DNA of 26,041 bases from a virus. A program made the position numbers and the translations under genes. The notes under the pieces were generated by a model, which ran no database searches, had not been told where the DNA came from, and saw nothing but the letters and a program-made list of their open reading frames with translations. The stretch spans positions 1-26,041 of IMG/VR virus record IMGVR_UViG_3300017969_000120. One strand, 5' to 3'. Shown here one piece after another: positions 14,526 to 23,700 of this stretch (within the stretch, counting starts at the first letter, position 1; every line of letters starts with the position of its first letter).

Positions 14526-15131
14526 ATGGCACAAAGTATTAGTGAGGTCATACTAGGTACTGGTAACTTGTTTACGGCTTTAGAGAGTGATTTGAATGGT
14601 GGTTCACCAAACACAACATTCCCAGCAAATCCGTCAGCAGGACCAGACCCTAGCTATTGGACCAATATCGGATATTCAGAGGGTGGATTCTCTCTTGAAT
14701 ATGATAAAACTTTTGAAGATGTTATGGTTGCAGAGGAAATAGACCCTATTAAGACAATCAAAACAGCTCAAGAAGTGAGAATCACAGGTGAATTAGCACA
14801 AGCATCATTAGCTAACTTAAAGTTAGCAATGGCTGGTGGTACAAGCACCATTGAAACACCAGAAGTAGGCTACACCGAATTAACTCCACCAGCAACAGAT
14901 GGATTTTTGGAGTATGGATTAATTCTTAGAGTTAATGCACCGGGTGCAGCTGAAGGTGGAACTCAGAAAGTCAGAGACATTTATGCTCCTAGAGCAGTAA
15001 ACGTCGGAGCTTTCTCAATGGTTCACGCTAAAGCACCACAAAAGGTAACAATAACTGTTGAATACAAATTATTGAAACCTAACAGTGATGCTCCGTTTAG
15101 TCACTTGTTTAAAGTAATAGACGAAGTTTAA
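14526..15131 (+). CDS. Major tail protein (tail tube)
   Basis: A 201-residue protein with the beta-rich tube plan: MAQSISEVILGTGNLFTAL, a GYSEGGFSLEYDKTFEDVMV strand pair, VRITGELAQASLANLKLAMA (the usual helix), LEYGLILRVNAPGAA and a last strand pair QKVTITVEYKLLK. Its place directly before the tail chaperones and tape measure is the standard position of the tail tube gene. The product polymerises into rings around the tape measure. No immunoglobulin-like extra domain is present. Confidence 0.88.
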   Translation: MAQSISEVILGTGNLFTALESDLNGGSPNTTFPANPSAGPDPSYWTNIGYSEGGFSLEYDKTFEDVMVAEEIDPIKTIKTAQEVRITGELAQASLANLKLAMAGGTSTIETPEVGYTELTPPATDGFLEYGLILRVNAPGAAEGGTQKVRDIYAPRAVNVGAFSMVHAKAPQKVTITVEYKLLKPNSDAPFSHLFKVIDEV

Positions 15132-15150
15132 CAAAACCTTAGGAGGGTAA

Positions 15151-15507
15151 ATGACAGACAAATTTAAAGACTTCGATGAAGCAATCAGAGAAGTAGACGA
15201 CGCAAAGATTACTTTCAAGGTAGCTGGGGAGACATTCGATTGTCCTGCTCAGCTACCAGCGAAAGTTGTCTTAACGCAATTAAAAATGCAAAATGAGCTC
15301 GGAGGCATTGACCAAAAAGACATTGGTGAGTGGCTCAGAATGATTATTGGAGAAGAAACTTTCGACAAGCTTTTGGAAAAAAACATATCTTGGACAATCT
15401 TAGAAGAACTTCTAGGTTGGCTATTAGTCCAATATGGAATTGTTCAATCAGCTGAAGAATTAGAAAGCTCTGATAGTGAAGGGGGAGAAGAAGAAGACCC
15501 AAAATAG
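15151..15507 (+). CDS. Tail assembly chaperone, gpG-like
   Basis: A 118-residue acidic protein with GGAGG upstream. FKVAGETFDCPAQLPAKVVL is the usual opening strand and helix start, followed by IGEWLRMIIGEETFDKLLE and ILEELLGWLLVQYGI, typical of gpG-type chaperones that coat the tape measure before tube assembly. The tail ESSDSEGGEEEDPK ends at TAG 15505-15507, immediately after a CCCAAAA slippery heptamer. Terminated product 118 residues; predicted frameshifted product 217 residues. Confidence 0.85.
   Translation: MTDKFKDFDEAIREVDDAKITFKVAGETFDCPAQLPAKVVLTQLKMQNELGGIDQKDIGEWLRMIIGEETFDKLLEKNISWTILEELLGWLLVQYGIVQSAEELESSDSEGGEEEDPK
15481..15504 (+). promoter_or_regulatory. Programmed -1 ribosomal frameshift signal
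   Basis: CCCAAAA at 15498-15504 is in the zero-frame phase C CCA AAA, followed at once by TAG. GGGGGAG at 15481-15487 is a Shine-Dalgarno-like element 10 bases upstream, the arrangement that stimulates the dnaX shift. The -1 frame is open from 15480 to 15800. No strong downstream hairpin is visible. Confidence 0.8.
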
Positions 15508-15803
15508 ACATCACTATTGAGGATATTTTGGAAAGATGGTCTGCAGTTGAATCTGATTTTCAACGCTTCTTTAATCTTCAACCATTAGAACTTTCTTGGA
15601 GAAGGTTCAAAAATTTAATATTCAGTCTGGTCTCTCAAGAGTCTTCTTTCTATGCCCCGTACCTTACTGAGTATATAGAGCAATCTAGAGAGGAAATAAA
15701 TTCACAATATTCATCCGATAAAGATAATCGTGTAAAGATTAACTTAGACACGGCATTAGATGAATTAGGTGGAGCAAAAGAGAGTGTAAGTTTTAATGAG
15801 TAA
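15504..15803 (+). CDS. Tail assembly chaperone, T-part of gpG-T frameshift fusion
   Basis: This frame is entered by -1 slippage at CCCAAAA and continues as IDITIEDILERWSAVESDFQ, then RFFNLQPLELSWRRFKNLIF, to TAA at 15803. This adds 99 residues to the gpG part. The ERW ... FQRFF ... LELSWRRF pattern is typical of the T domain in actinobacteriophage tail chaperones. The only in-frame initiation codon near the front is TTG 15528, without a clear ribosome binding site, so independent translation is unlikely. The gene end overlaps the tape measure ATG at 15796. T domains recruit the tube protein during assembly. Confidence 0.82.
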   Translation: MDITIEDILERWSAVESDFQRFFNLQPLELSWRRFKNLIFSLVSQESSFYAPYLTEYIEQSREEINSQYSSDKDNRVKINLDTALDELGGAKESVSFNE

Positions 15804-18800
15804 AATTAGCTTAGGTGATTTAGTAGTTAACATACAGGGTAATACCTCTGGTATTAACAATGCTGTAGCTGCTGCTCAAATGAAAGCTACTAGTGCTTTT
15901 AAAAAGGTAGGTTCTGCTGCTTCCGGTATGATTACTGGTGCAGTTGTTGCAACTTTATCAGCAGTTGCTATCGCAATGGCAGCTGGTGCTAAATCTGCAA
16001 TAGATTTCGAAGCAGCATTCGCTGGTGTTAGGAAAACTTTAAATGCTACTGACGACCAGTTCAAACAAGTATCTGATGAATTAATAAATATGGCAAGGTT
16101 CTTGCCACAGACAGCTACAGAACTTGCTGGTATTGCACAAGTTGCTGGTCAGTTAGGAGTTGCAGTTGATGATGTTTCCAAGTTTACCGAAGTAATAGCT
16201 AAATTAGGTGGAGCAACAGACTTAGCTGGTGAAATGGGTGCTACTTCAATGGCTAGATTTATGAAAGTCATTGGTCAACCAATCAAAAACACTGAAGCCT
16301 TTGCAAACGTATTAGTTGAATTAGGTAACAATACTGCTACAACAGAATCTGAAATAATTCAGTTAGCTCTTAACTTTGGTGCTTTAGGTTCACAAGTAGG
16401 TCTTACTGGTGAAGAAATATTAGCATTCTCAGCAGCAATGAGAGAGATGGGACAACCTGCTGCAGCTGGTGCAACTGCACTTAATAAATTATTTACAAAC
16501 TTAAATAAAGCTGTATTAGGTGAAGGTGGTCTTGCAGAGTTTGCAGATATCGCTGGTATGGGAATGCTTGAATTCCAAGAACTAGCTGAAACGAGTATGG
16601 CTGCTGCTGCTCAAGCAGTATTAGAAGGTTTGAATGATATGACTGCTAATGGTAAAGACCAAGTTGCAGCGTTAGACACCGTAGGATTAGCAAGAGACAG
16701 AGTTTCTCGTGCATTAATTTCTATGTCTGCAAATGAAGAAGGTTTAGCAAAAGCAAGAAAAATAGCTAACGAAGAGCTTATGAAACAAGCTGCGTTAGAC
16801 AAAGAGTTTGCAGAAAGACAAAATACTGTTGCAGGACAAATGGACATTCTTAAGTCCAAGATAAACTCTTTTGGTATAAGAATGGGTGAATTCTTATTAC
16901 CAGTAATACGTAAAATTGTAGCAGCCTTAGGTAGGTTCTTCGATGGTCTATTTTTCATAGTTCAAGCTTCTAAAAATTTCATAGATGCTATAAAAGCTAT
17001 TAAAGACGGTATACATCCAGCTGTTAAAGGTGGTGGTGCATTAGCACTTCTAATAGCTGCTTTAAGCAAGATTAAATCAATTTTTAGTTTTGTAATTAAC
17101 CAAATTAAAAAATTTACAGGACTGTTTACTAAAGCAGCTCCAAAAGTAGGTATATTTGCTAAAGCATTTGGATTTGTAGGCAAAATGGCTTTAGGTGCTG
17201 TAGGTTCAATTGTTGCATTCGCACCAGCTATTGCTAAATTTGGCGATAAGCAAGCACTTATAGACGACTTTGCAGGTAGTGTAGAAAAATTGACAGATAA
17301 ATTTAATGTACTTAAAACACAAGGAGTAGGTGGATTAGACCAAATTACAGACAAAGCATTAAACGATATGTTTGAAGGGATGAAAGAGGGTGACCTTGGA
17401 AAAGTTCTTAAGGACTTGTTTGATGCAGGTGAATTAGATTCAGATGATGTTAAAAGCCTTGCAGAGTTTGGTAAAAAAATTGGTGAAGATATAATGACAG
17501 GCTTGAAAGATGAAATTGGTGTTGGAGAAGCAGCCTTTGGTAGTTTGACTCAAGGAGATGTTCAAGCACAAATGAAAATTTTAGAAGATGCTGGTCAAAC
17601 TAATAATGAAATATATCGTGGATTAGTAAAACTACAAGATGCTTTTAAAAGTAATCAGAAAGATTTAATTGACCTCGCACACGAAGAACTTATGGCTAAA
17701 TTAGCAATTGCTGAAGCTGGTCAAGATTCAAGAACCAATCAAGAAGAATTAATTTACTTACTTCGTAATGGTGTAGATGCAGCAATATTGCAAGCAGAAG
17801 GTTTTGAACAAGCTATTAAAACTTCTGCAGGATTAGAAAAGTTTGCAAGAGAATTTGGTATGGCTGTAGAAGGAATACCTGCACTTATAGACATATTATT
17901 CCCACCAGCTAAAGACCCTGTACAAGAAGCTTTAATCCAACTTAAAGAAGATGCTGCAGCTTTTAAACAAATGGTTGCAGATGTATTTGCACCAACAAAA
18001 GCACAGTTTGAATTAGAGTTTGCTGAAATGGATTTAGCAGATGCTCATCAAGAGCATGCAGATTTACATTCAGAATTAGGTGACCTACACGCAGAAGATG
18101 CTCAATTACAACAAGATTTAGTAGATTTACAAACTGCCGAATTACTTACTCATGAAGAAAAATTAGACATTGCTGAAAAGCAATTAGAAATACAAGAGTT
18201 ACAGAATAAGCATGCTACTGAAGCTGCAATGACTCTTGAAGAAACTGTACAACAACAAGATTTAATTAATGAAGCTTTAGAAATAGAAGATAGACTTCGT
18301 AGAGGTTTGTCATTATCTGCTAATGACCAATTACGTAGAGAAAAGCTTCGTAAAGATTTAAGAAGAGTAGAACTAGCTGCTGCTCAAGGTTCTTTAGAGT
18401 TTGCTGATTTAGAAGCTGAGGCAATCAGAGAGAACATAGCTTCTTTAGAGAAAAATGCAGTTACAGAAACAGATGCAATTCTTAAACGTAGAAAAGCTGC
18501 TGATATTGAAGGTAAAGCTAATTTACGTCGTGAAAAAGAAAAAGAAGAAATTCTTAAGGCACAAAAAGAAATCAATGAAATTAATTTAGAAGCTACTGCT
18601 CGTCGTAATGAAGAAATTATTGAAATAGAAAAACGTCGTATACAAATTGAAGAGAGATTAACTGAGATACCTAGAGAAATAAAAGAAGCTCACTATGGGA
18701 TTCACAAAGCACAACAAGAAGTGGTTAATCGTACTGCAGATATACAAATAGGATTTATGGAAATGCGTTCTGTCGGTGAACTTGAAATGAAACAGCTTGC

Positions 18801-19266
18801 AGAAGCAATAGGTATGCCTATGGACAAACTTGACGGAATGATGACTTTAATGAATCACTTAAGGGTTGAATCTTCAGATTTTATAAACGGTATAATTGAA
18901 AGAGCAATTCCACCTACTACTCCAATTTTGCCGGGTTCCCAATCAGATGCAGCTAGAAGAAACTATTCGTTCTTAGGAGGTGGAGCTGCTAATAAACCAT
19001 TCTTAAGACACGGTGGTGGTCGTTTCAAGCCGGGTCAAAATTATATCGTTGGAGAATTCGGACCAGAAATGTTGAAAGCATCACCCGGTGGTGGTGGTCA
19101 AATTACACCTATGACAGATGGTTCTAGAGGTGAAACTACCAACAATATAACTTTAAATATTACAGGATTACCTACAGACCCAATTGCTGCTAGAAAAATA
19201 GCACAAAATATTCAAAGAGAATTAACTAAACTTGAAAGAGAAGGAAGGTCTGGGGTTGTTAGGTAA
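15796..19266 (+). CDS. Tape measure protein
   Basis: A 1156-residue protein, the ruler for tail length (at about 0.15 nm per residue, roughly 170 nm). Residues about 70-250 form the TP901-type core (AIDFEAAFAGVRKTLNATDD, LPQTATELAGIAQVAGQLGV). Hydrophobic stretches lie near residues 45-65, 410-435 and 455-480, as expected for a protein ejected to cross the host membrane. Residues about 730-990 are long charged coiled coil (DAHQEHADLHSELGDLHAED and onward). The C-terminus has the common Gly-rich YIVGEFGPEMLKAS motif. No lysozyme or peptidase domain is evident. Its start overlaps the chaperone stop. Confidence 0.95.
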   Translation: MSKISLGDLVVNIQGNTSGINNAVAAAQMKATSAFKKVGSAASGMITGAVVATLSAVAIAMAAGAKSAIDFEAAFAGVRKTLNATDDQFKQVSDELINMARFLPQTATELAGIAQVAGQLGVAVDDVSKFTEVIAKLGGATDLAGEMGATSMARFMKVIGQPIKNTEAFANVLVELGNNTATTESEIIQLALNFGALGSQVGLTGEEILAFSAAMREMGQPAAAGATALNKLFTNLNKAVLGEGGLAEFADIAGMGMLEFQELAETSMAAAAQAVLEGLNDMTANGKDQVAALDTVGLARDRVSRALISMSANEEGLAKARKIANEELMKQAALDKEFAERQNTVAGQMDILKSKINSFGIRMGEFLLPVIRKIVAALGRFFDGLFFIVQASKNFIDAIKAIKDGIHPAVKGGGALALLIAALSKIKSIFSFVINQIKKFTGLFTKAAPKVGIFAKAFGFVGKMALGAVGSIVAFAPAIAKFGDKQALIDDFAGSVEKLTDKFNVLKTQGVGGLDQITDKALNDMFEGMKEGDLGKVLKDLFDAGELDSDDVKSLAEFGKKIGEDIMTGLKDEIGVGEAAFGSLTQGDVQAQMKILEDAGQTNNEIYRGLVKLQDAFKSNQKDLIDLAHEELMAKLAIAEAGQDSRTNQEELIYLLRNGVDAAILQAEGFEQAIKTSAGLEKFAREFGMAVEGIPALIDILFPPAKDPVQEALIQLKEDAAAFKQMVADVFAPTKAQFELEFAEMDLADAHQEHADLHSELGDLHAEDAQLQQDLVDLQTAELLTHEEKLDIAEKQLEIQELQNKHATEAAMTLEETVQQQDLINEALEIEDRLRRGLSLSANDQLRREKLRKDLRRVELAAAQGSLEFADLEAEAIRENIASLEKNAVTETDAILKRRKAADIEGKANLRREKEKEEILKAQKEINEINLEATARRNEEIIEIEKRRIQIEERLTEIPREIKEAHYGIHKAQQEVVNRTADIQIGFMEMRSVGELEMKQLAEAIGMPMDKLDGMMTLMNHLRVESSDFINGIIERAIPPTTPILPGSQSDAARRNYSFLGGGAANKPFLRHGGGRFKPGQNYIVGEFGPEMLKASPGGGGQITPMTDGSRGETTNNITLNITGLPTDPIAARKIAQNIQRELTKLEREGRSGVVR

Positions 19267-19269
19267 AAT

Positions 19270-19350
19270 ATGAATTATTCACACGCTAACTTTCACGCAC
19301 AACACATAGCTACTCACGACAACGATTATGTTGATTTGGAAGAAGAATGA
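19270..19350 (+). CDS. 26-residue micro-ORF after the tape measure
   Basis: ATG 19270 to TGA 19348-19350 encodes 26 residues rich in His (five) and ending in EEE (MNYSHANFHAQHIATHDNDY, then VDLEEE). It starts three bases after the tape measure stop, and its stop overlaps the next ATG as ATGA. The codons GAAGAAGA before that ATG could act as ribosome binding site. Its place in a chain of overlapping starts and stops argues that it is translated, but it is too short to be sure. Confidence 0.4.
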   Translation: MNYSHANFHAQHIATHDNDYVDLEEE

Positions 19351-19469
19351 TTGACAATAAAGATTCAAATATATTAAAAGCTTGTCAATCTGACTTTTCC
19401 TGTGGTAATTATTTTTATCATACAAAATATAGGTATTGTGAACAATGTAGAGCAAAGGATTATTGCTAA
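19347..19469 (+). CDS. 40-residue Cys-rich zinc-ribbon-like micro-protein
   Basis: ATG 19347 overlaps the upstream stop (ATGA) and TAA 19467-19469 overlaps the next ATG (TAATG). The 40-residue product has five cysteines: C13, C19, C31, C34 (CEQC) and C40. The spacing (C-x5-C ... C-x2-C) could bind one zinc ion. It would be a very small metal-binding protein between the tape measure and the distal tail gene, perhaps an assembly factor. No family is recognised. Confidence 0.55.
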   Translation: MIDNKDSNILKACQSDFSCGNYFYHTKYRYCEQCRAKDYC

Positions 19470-20725
19470 TGGCTAATCAAGTAACAGTAGGTAGAATGAG
19501 TTTCACTTCACCTAGAAGTATTAGTATAAGCTCTGTCCAAGATGGTTCAAGAAATTCTGTTGACAGAACAATAAGCATGTCTGGTTCATTCGTTGTTGAT
19601 TCAATTGATGAAGGTAAATCTTTAAGAGATGAATTAATTTCTATGGGTAACTCTAATTTAACTTTTCCTTTTACTTGGACTGGTGATGAGTTAATTGAGG
19701 GTTATTGTAGATTAGGTTCTACTAGTGTAGACAATGCTAAATTAGCAACAGGATTATTTAAATACTCTATTGAGTTGCAAGTTAAAGGTAGAACTTCAGA
19801 AATGATATTTGAATCAAATATGACTGGTTCTTTATTAACAAATTCACACAGCATAACTTCAACTACATATGGTGCAATGCATGCTTTACCAGTTAATGCT
19901 TTAAACTATTTTCATGCTGAAGCTCCAGTAGATGCAATAAGGGCTTCTAGTGAAGGTAATGTTGCAGTTTATTATGATACTAACTTAAGAAGTAGTGCTG
20001 CTCAATGGATTGTAGAGCCAGCAGATTACTACAAAGGTGCAGCAAGAATCAGTATAGACAACACAATTATGACTGGTTACTTAGCAAAAAACCAACCTCA
20101 AGGGGTGACACTTTCAAATGGTATAATAAGATTAACCTCTGGCAATCAGTCAAACGAATCAAGATTTACTATAGAGTTTTATGATAACGGAGTCTGGGCT
20201 AGTTCCAGAGAGATATCATTTAATACTGGTGCCTCCAAAACAGAATGGAATGTTTGGAAAACAGTACAAATACTTAGAAATGAACCACAGGAATGTGTCG
20301 TACGTTTCACTACTTATTCTGACAGTAATGGAGATGGGCGACTTGTAGTAGATGCCACTATTAAACGAGGAGCCCATCACATAGGACTAGTTACTAACCA
20401 AGGTCCTACTTCAGATAGAGCTGCAAACTCTAGAATAAATTTGCAAGTGACAAGTAATCACGATACTTTCACAGATGATACTGGGTATATGGTTGAAGAT
20501 ACGGCTGATAGTGATGGACAGAAGTTCATTGTAGGCTCTCCACAAGGATACACAGCAGATGTAGCTGATGGTGAAGACTTAATTTATGTAAGTAACAATC
20601 AGTTTAAAACATTTGTTGGTTATGTTTACAATGCAAGTTCTCCTAATACTATTGACACAGCAGATGCAGTAAGAGACCAATACTTGGAAGGAATATACGA
20701 AAACGTTAGACTAGTGAGGGCATAA
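19469..20725 (+). CDS. Distal tail (Dit-like) minor tail protein
   Basis: A 418-residue protein directly after the tape measure block, the normal Dit position. The first 120 residues (VGRMSFTSPRSISISSVQDG, DRTISMSGSFVVDSIDEGKS, FPFTWTGDELIEGYCRLGS, and a FKYSIELQVKG strand) fit the N-terminal ring domain of distal tail proteins. Residues about 120-390 are beta-rich with a likely carbohydrate-binding or jelly-roll insertion (RFTIEFYDNGVWASSREISF). ATG 19469 is chosen because it overlaps the upstream stop; TTG 19463 would be two codons earlier. It overlaps the next gene by one base. Confidence 0.7.
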   Translation: MANQVTVGRMSFTSPRSISISSVQDGSRNSVDRTISMSGSFVVDSIDEGKSLRDELISMGNSNLTFPFTWTGDELIEGYCRLGSTSVDNAKLATGLFKYSIELQVKGRTSEMIFESNMTGSLLTNSHSITSTTYGAMHALPVNALNYFHAEAPVDAIRASSEGNVAVYYDTNLRSSAAQWIVEPADYYKGAARISIDNTIMTGYLAKNQPQGVTLSNGIIRLTSGNQSNESRFTIEFYDNGVWASSREISFNTGASKTEWNVWKTVQILRNEPQECVVRFTTYSDSNGDGRLVVDATIKRGAHHIGLVTNQGPTSDRAANSRINLQVTSNHDTFTDDTGYMVEDTADSDGQKFIVGSPQGYTADVADGEDLIYVSNNQFKTFVGYVYNASSPNTIDTADAVRDQYLEGIYENVRLVRA

Positions 20726-23700
20726 TGGCAATTACAGAAAGATTAATGGCACCGGGTAACTTTACTGTAAACTTCAGTCAAGAATTTACACCTACTGCAA
20801 TAATAGAATCAATAAAAGAATGGGGACATATTGTTGTCACCCCACAAGAAATAGATGTAGACACACTTAACGATAGTGACATACTTAGTTCATCAAGATA
20901 CACAGGAATAGTTTTAAACAGAACACTTGAAGAAGGTGTTGTAACTGTAGCTGGTCAAGGATTAGAACTCTATCTGGGTGATGGTTCTGGTAAAGGAATG
21001 GTCATTGCTGAATCCAATAATATTGGAAAAGTAAGAACATACACAGACGTAACTTTATCAGAAGCATTATTCAACTCTTCAGTTGTAGATGGTAAACCAT
21101 TTGGAATAATGAGAGATGAAGCTGGAAACTTACAAGCTATACAACAAGGTACAATTAGCGACCCAGCAACTCTTTATACTGGTCAACACTTCGTTGAAAC
21201 TGCTTTATCTGCATTAAAATTTATATCAGAAATACTCAATACAGAATATAGAGTTAATCCAAATGGAACTATTGACGCTGGTCCTTCATCAAATTTATTC
21301 GTAGGAGTAGGAAGTAATGAACCTACTTCAGTAGTTGTTAAAAGTGCTTATGGTGAAGACCCAGAATATGAAGGTGTAACACCAAGTGGTTTAAGAAGTG
21401 AGTTCGATGCTACTGATTGGGTTTCTAGAGTTGATTTTACTGGAGAAGTTGGTTATTTCAATATACCTACTGATGTAGCTGGTGAAGCTAATTTATCATC
21501 AATACCATATAAAGATTTACACGGAAATGATTTAAAACGTGTTGGTTTAGTACAAGAACCAGAAGCTCCAGAAGAACACTTGAACACTAGAGCACAATCA
21601 ATGCTAAATGAGCTTGCAAGAGTTAAGAAGATACTTAACCTTGACCTAACTCAGTATGAAGTATCTGGTGATATGAAAGTTGGAGACTTTGTATATGCTT
21701 TTGACCCAGATGTAGGTTTTGTTGACACAGACGAAGATGCTGCAGCTGAATCAAGAGATAAATACGAAGTAACTTTTAGAGGTCAAACAATAACACCAGC
21801 TAAAGTTCGTGTTACAGGTTTAACTTTCCCAATTATGTCCGGTATGGGTGTTTACTTTAGAGATAAAGATGGAAACTACACAGATTTAACAGAGTATGTA
21901 CAATTTGAATCTGGTGCTACACAAGTAGAACTAGGAGATGTACTTAGGTCAATAAGAGACGATTTAAGATTTAATGAGTTTTCACTTTCAAGACAAAATG
22001 CTGGTGTATTCTCAATCCCAGATTTACCAGCTACACCAACATTACAATCCGGTACATACTTAGACAGTACTGGTGATTCAAAAGGTTTTATTAGAATTAC
22101 TTTCAATAGACCTCTAAACGAAGATGGTTCACAGATAACAGACGGAAGTCATTACAAAGTTCGTTACAAGAAAACAACTGATAACGAATACTCATATATG
22201 AATTTCCCTTATACAAATGCATCAAGTGAATCTTTAATACTTCAAGATTTAACAGTTGGAGTTAGCTACCAAATAGGTGTTGCAACAGTAGACCGTTCTG
22301 GATTTAAAAAGATGTCTTCTTATGACGGAAGTGGTGAAGATTTATATACAGATTCAGTTAGTGTAAATGCTAATTTTGCATCTAACGCTGTTATTGAAAT
22401 AGAGAAAGATGGTCAAGCACCGTCTAAACCTAAACAAGCTCAATCAATAGCTGCTGGTCCATTAAGAGTTCAAGTTACACATTATCTTGGTAAAGATGGT
22501 CTTGATGGTGGTGGAAATCCCTTTGGAGACTTTACATTAGAAGGTGACTTAGACCATTTAGATGTACACGCAGTAACACAAAGTGGTAATGTTCAAGATT
22601 TTACTGTCGCTGAATCAAATAAAATTGGTGAAGTAAGGGTAACTTCTGGAAACTTATTACAAGCAATACCTGTTGTAGGAACTATGGAGTTAGAAGACTC
22701 ACAAGATTACTACTTTAGAATAGTAGCCGTTGACAAGTCTGGAAACGCATCAGACCCTTCTGACGGTCAATCAGCTGTAGCTAATTTAATTGAAGAAGCA
22801 AACATTGCTGATGCAAACATAACAGAAGCTAAAATCGGAACTGCTGCTATAACAACTGCAAAAATTGCAGACGCAACTATAACAGATGCAAAGATACAAG
22901 ATTTATCAGCAGATAAAATTACTAGTGGAAGCATTATCGGTGGTGAAATAACTGTTGGTGGAGTAGCTAATACAAGTGGATTTATAAAATCATATAACTA
23001 CTCAAGTGGTTCTGCTGGTTGGATTATAAATGCTGACGGTAGTGCAGAGTTTGATGCTGCTGTTATCAGAGGAACATTAGATGCATCTCAAATAAATGTA
23101 ACAAACTTAGATGCTGCAAATATAAGTACTGGAACTTTAAATGTAGACAGACTACCAACTATTACAACTTCAGAAATAAACTTTGACGCAGGAGATATTG
23201 GTGGTGCTGATAGTTCAAATATTGTTGCTACTATAAATACTTCATCAGAGGGACTACAAATTAATGCAGCAAAAGTAAATTTAAGTGGGAAGTTAAATGT
23301 AACTAATCCTTCTATAACTTCCGGTAATATTGGTGGAATTAGTATTACTGGTTCATATATTGAATCTTCTAATTATGCATCTTCTGGAGGTACTGATGGA
23401 TTTAGAATAAACTCTGACGGTACAGCAATATTTGAAGATGTTACTGTTAGAGGAAATATCAGTGGAACAATTAATGCAGGTACAACTGCTACTGCACAGC
23501 TAACTTTAGGAGCAAATGGTAAAATAAGAACTTCTTCGGGTACTTCATTCATTGAACTCAATTCAACAGATGTAAACACTATTGAATTTAAAAAAAGTGG
23601 GGCAACATTCGGAACCATTGATGATGTTGGTGACGGTGTAAGTTCTGGTTTCACTGTTCGTTCCGGTACACAAGAGGCATTAATATTTCAAAGTCCGGGA

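Noticed and set aside
15528-15530. TTG 15528 as an independent start for the T chaperone
   Set aside because: No clear ribosome binding site, and the frame is open further upstream through a canonical slippery site.
16611-17354. Minus-strand frames of 115 and 130 residues opposite the tape measure
   Set aside because: They are the antisense of a well-supported tape measure gene, with no promoter or family match.
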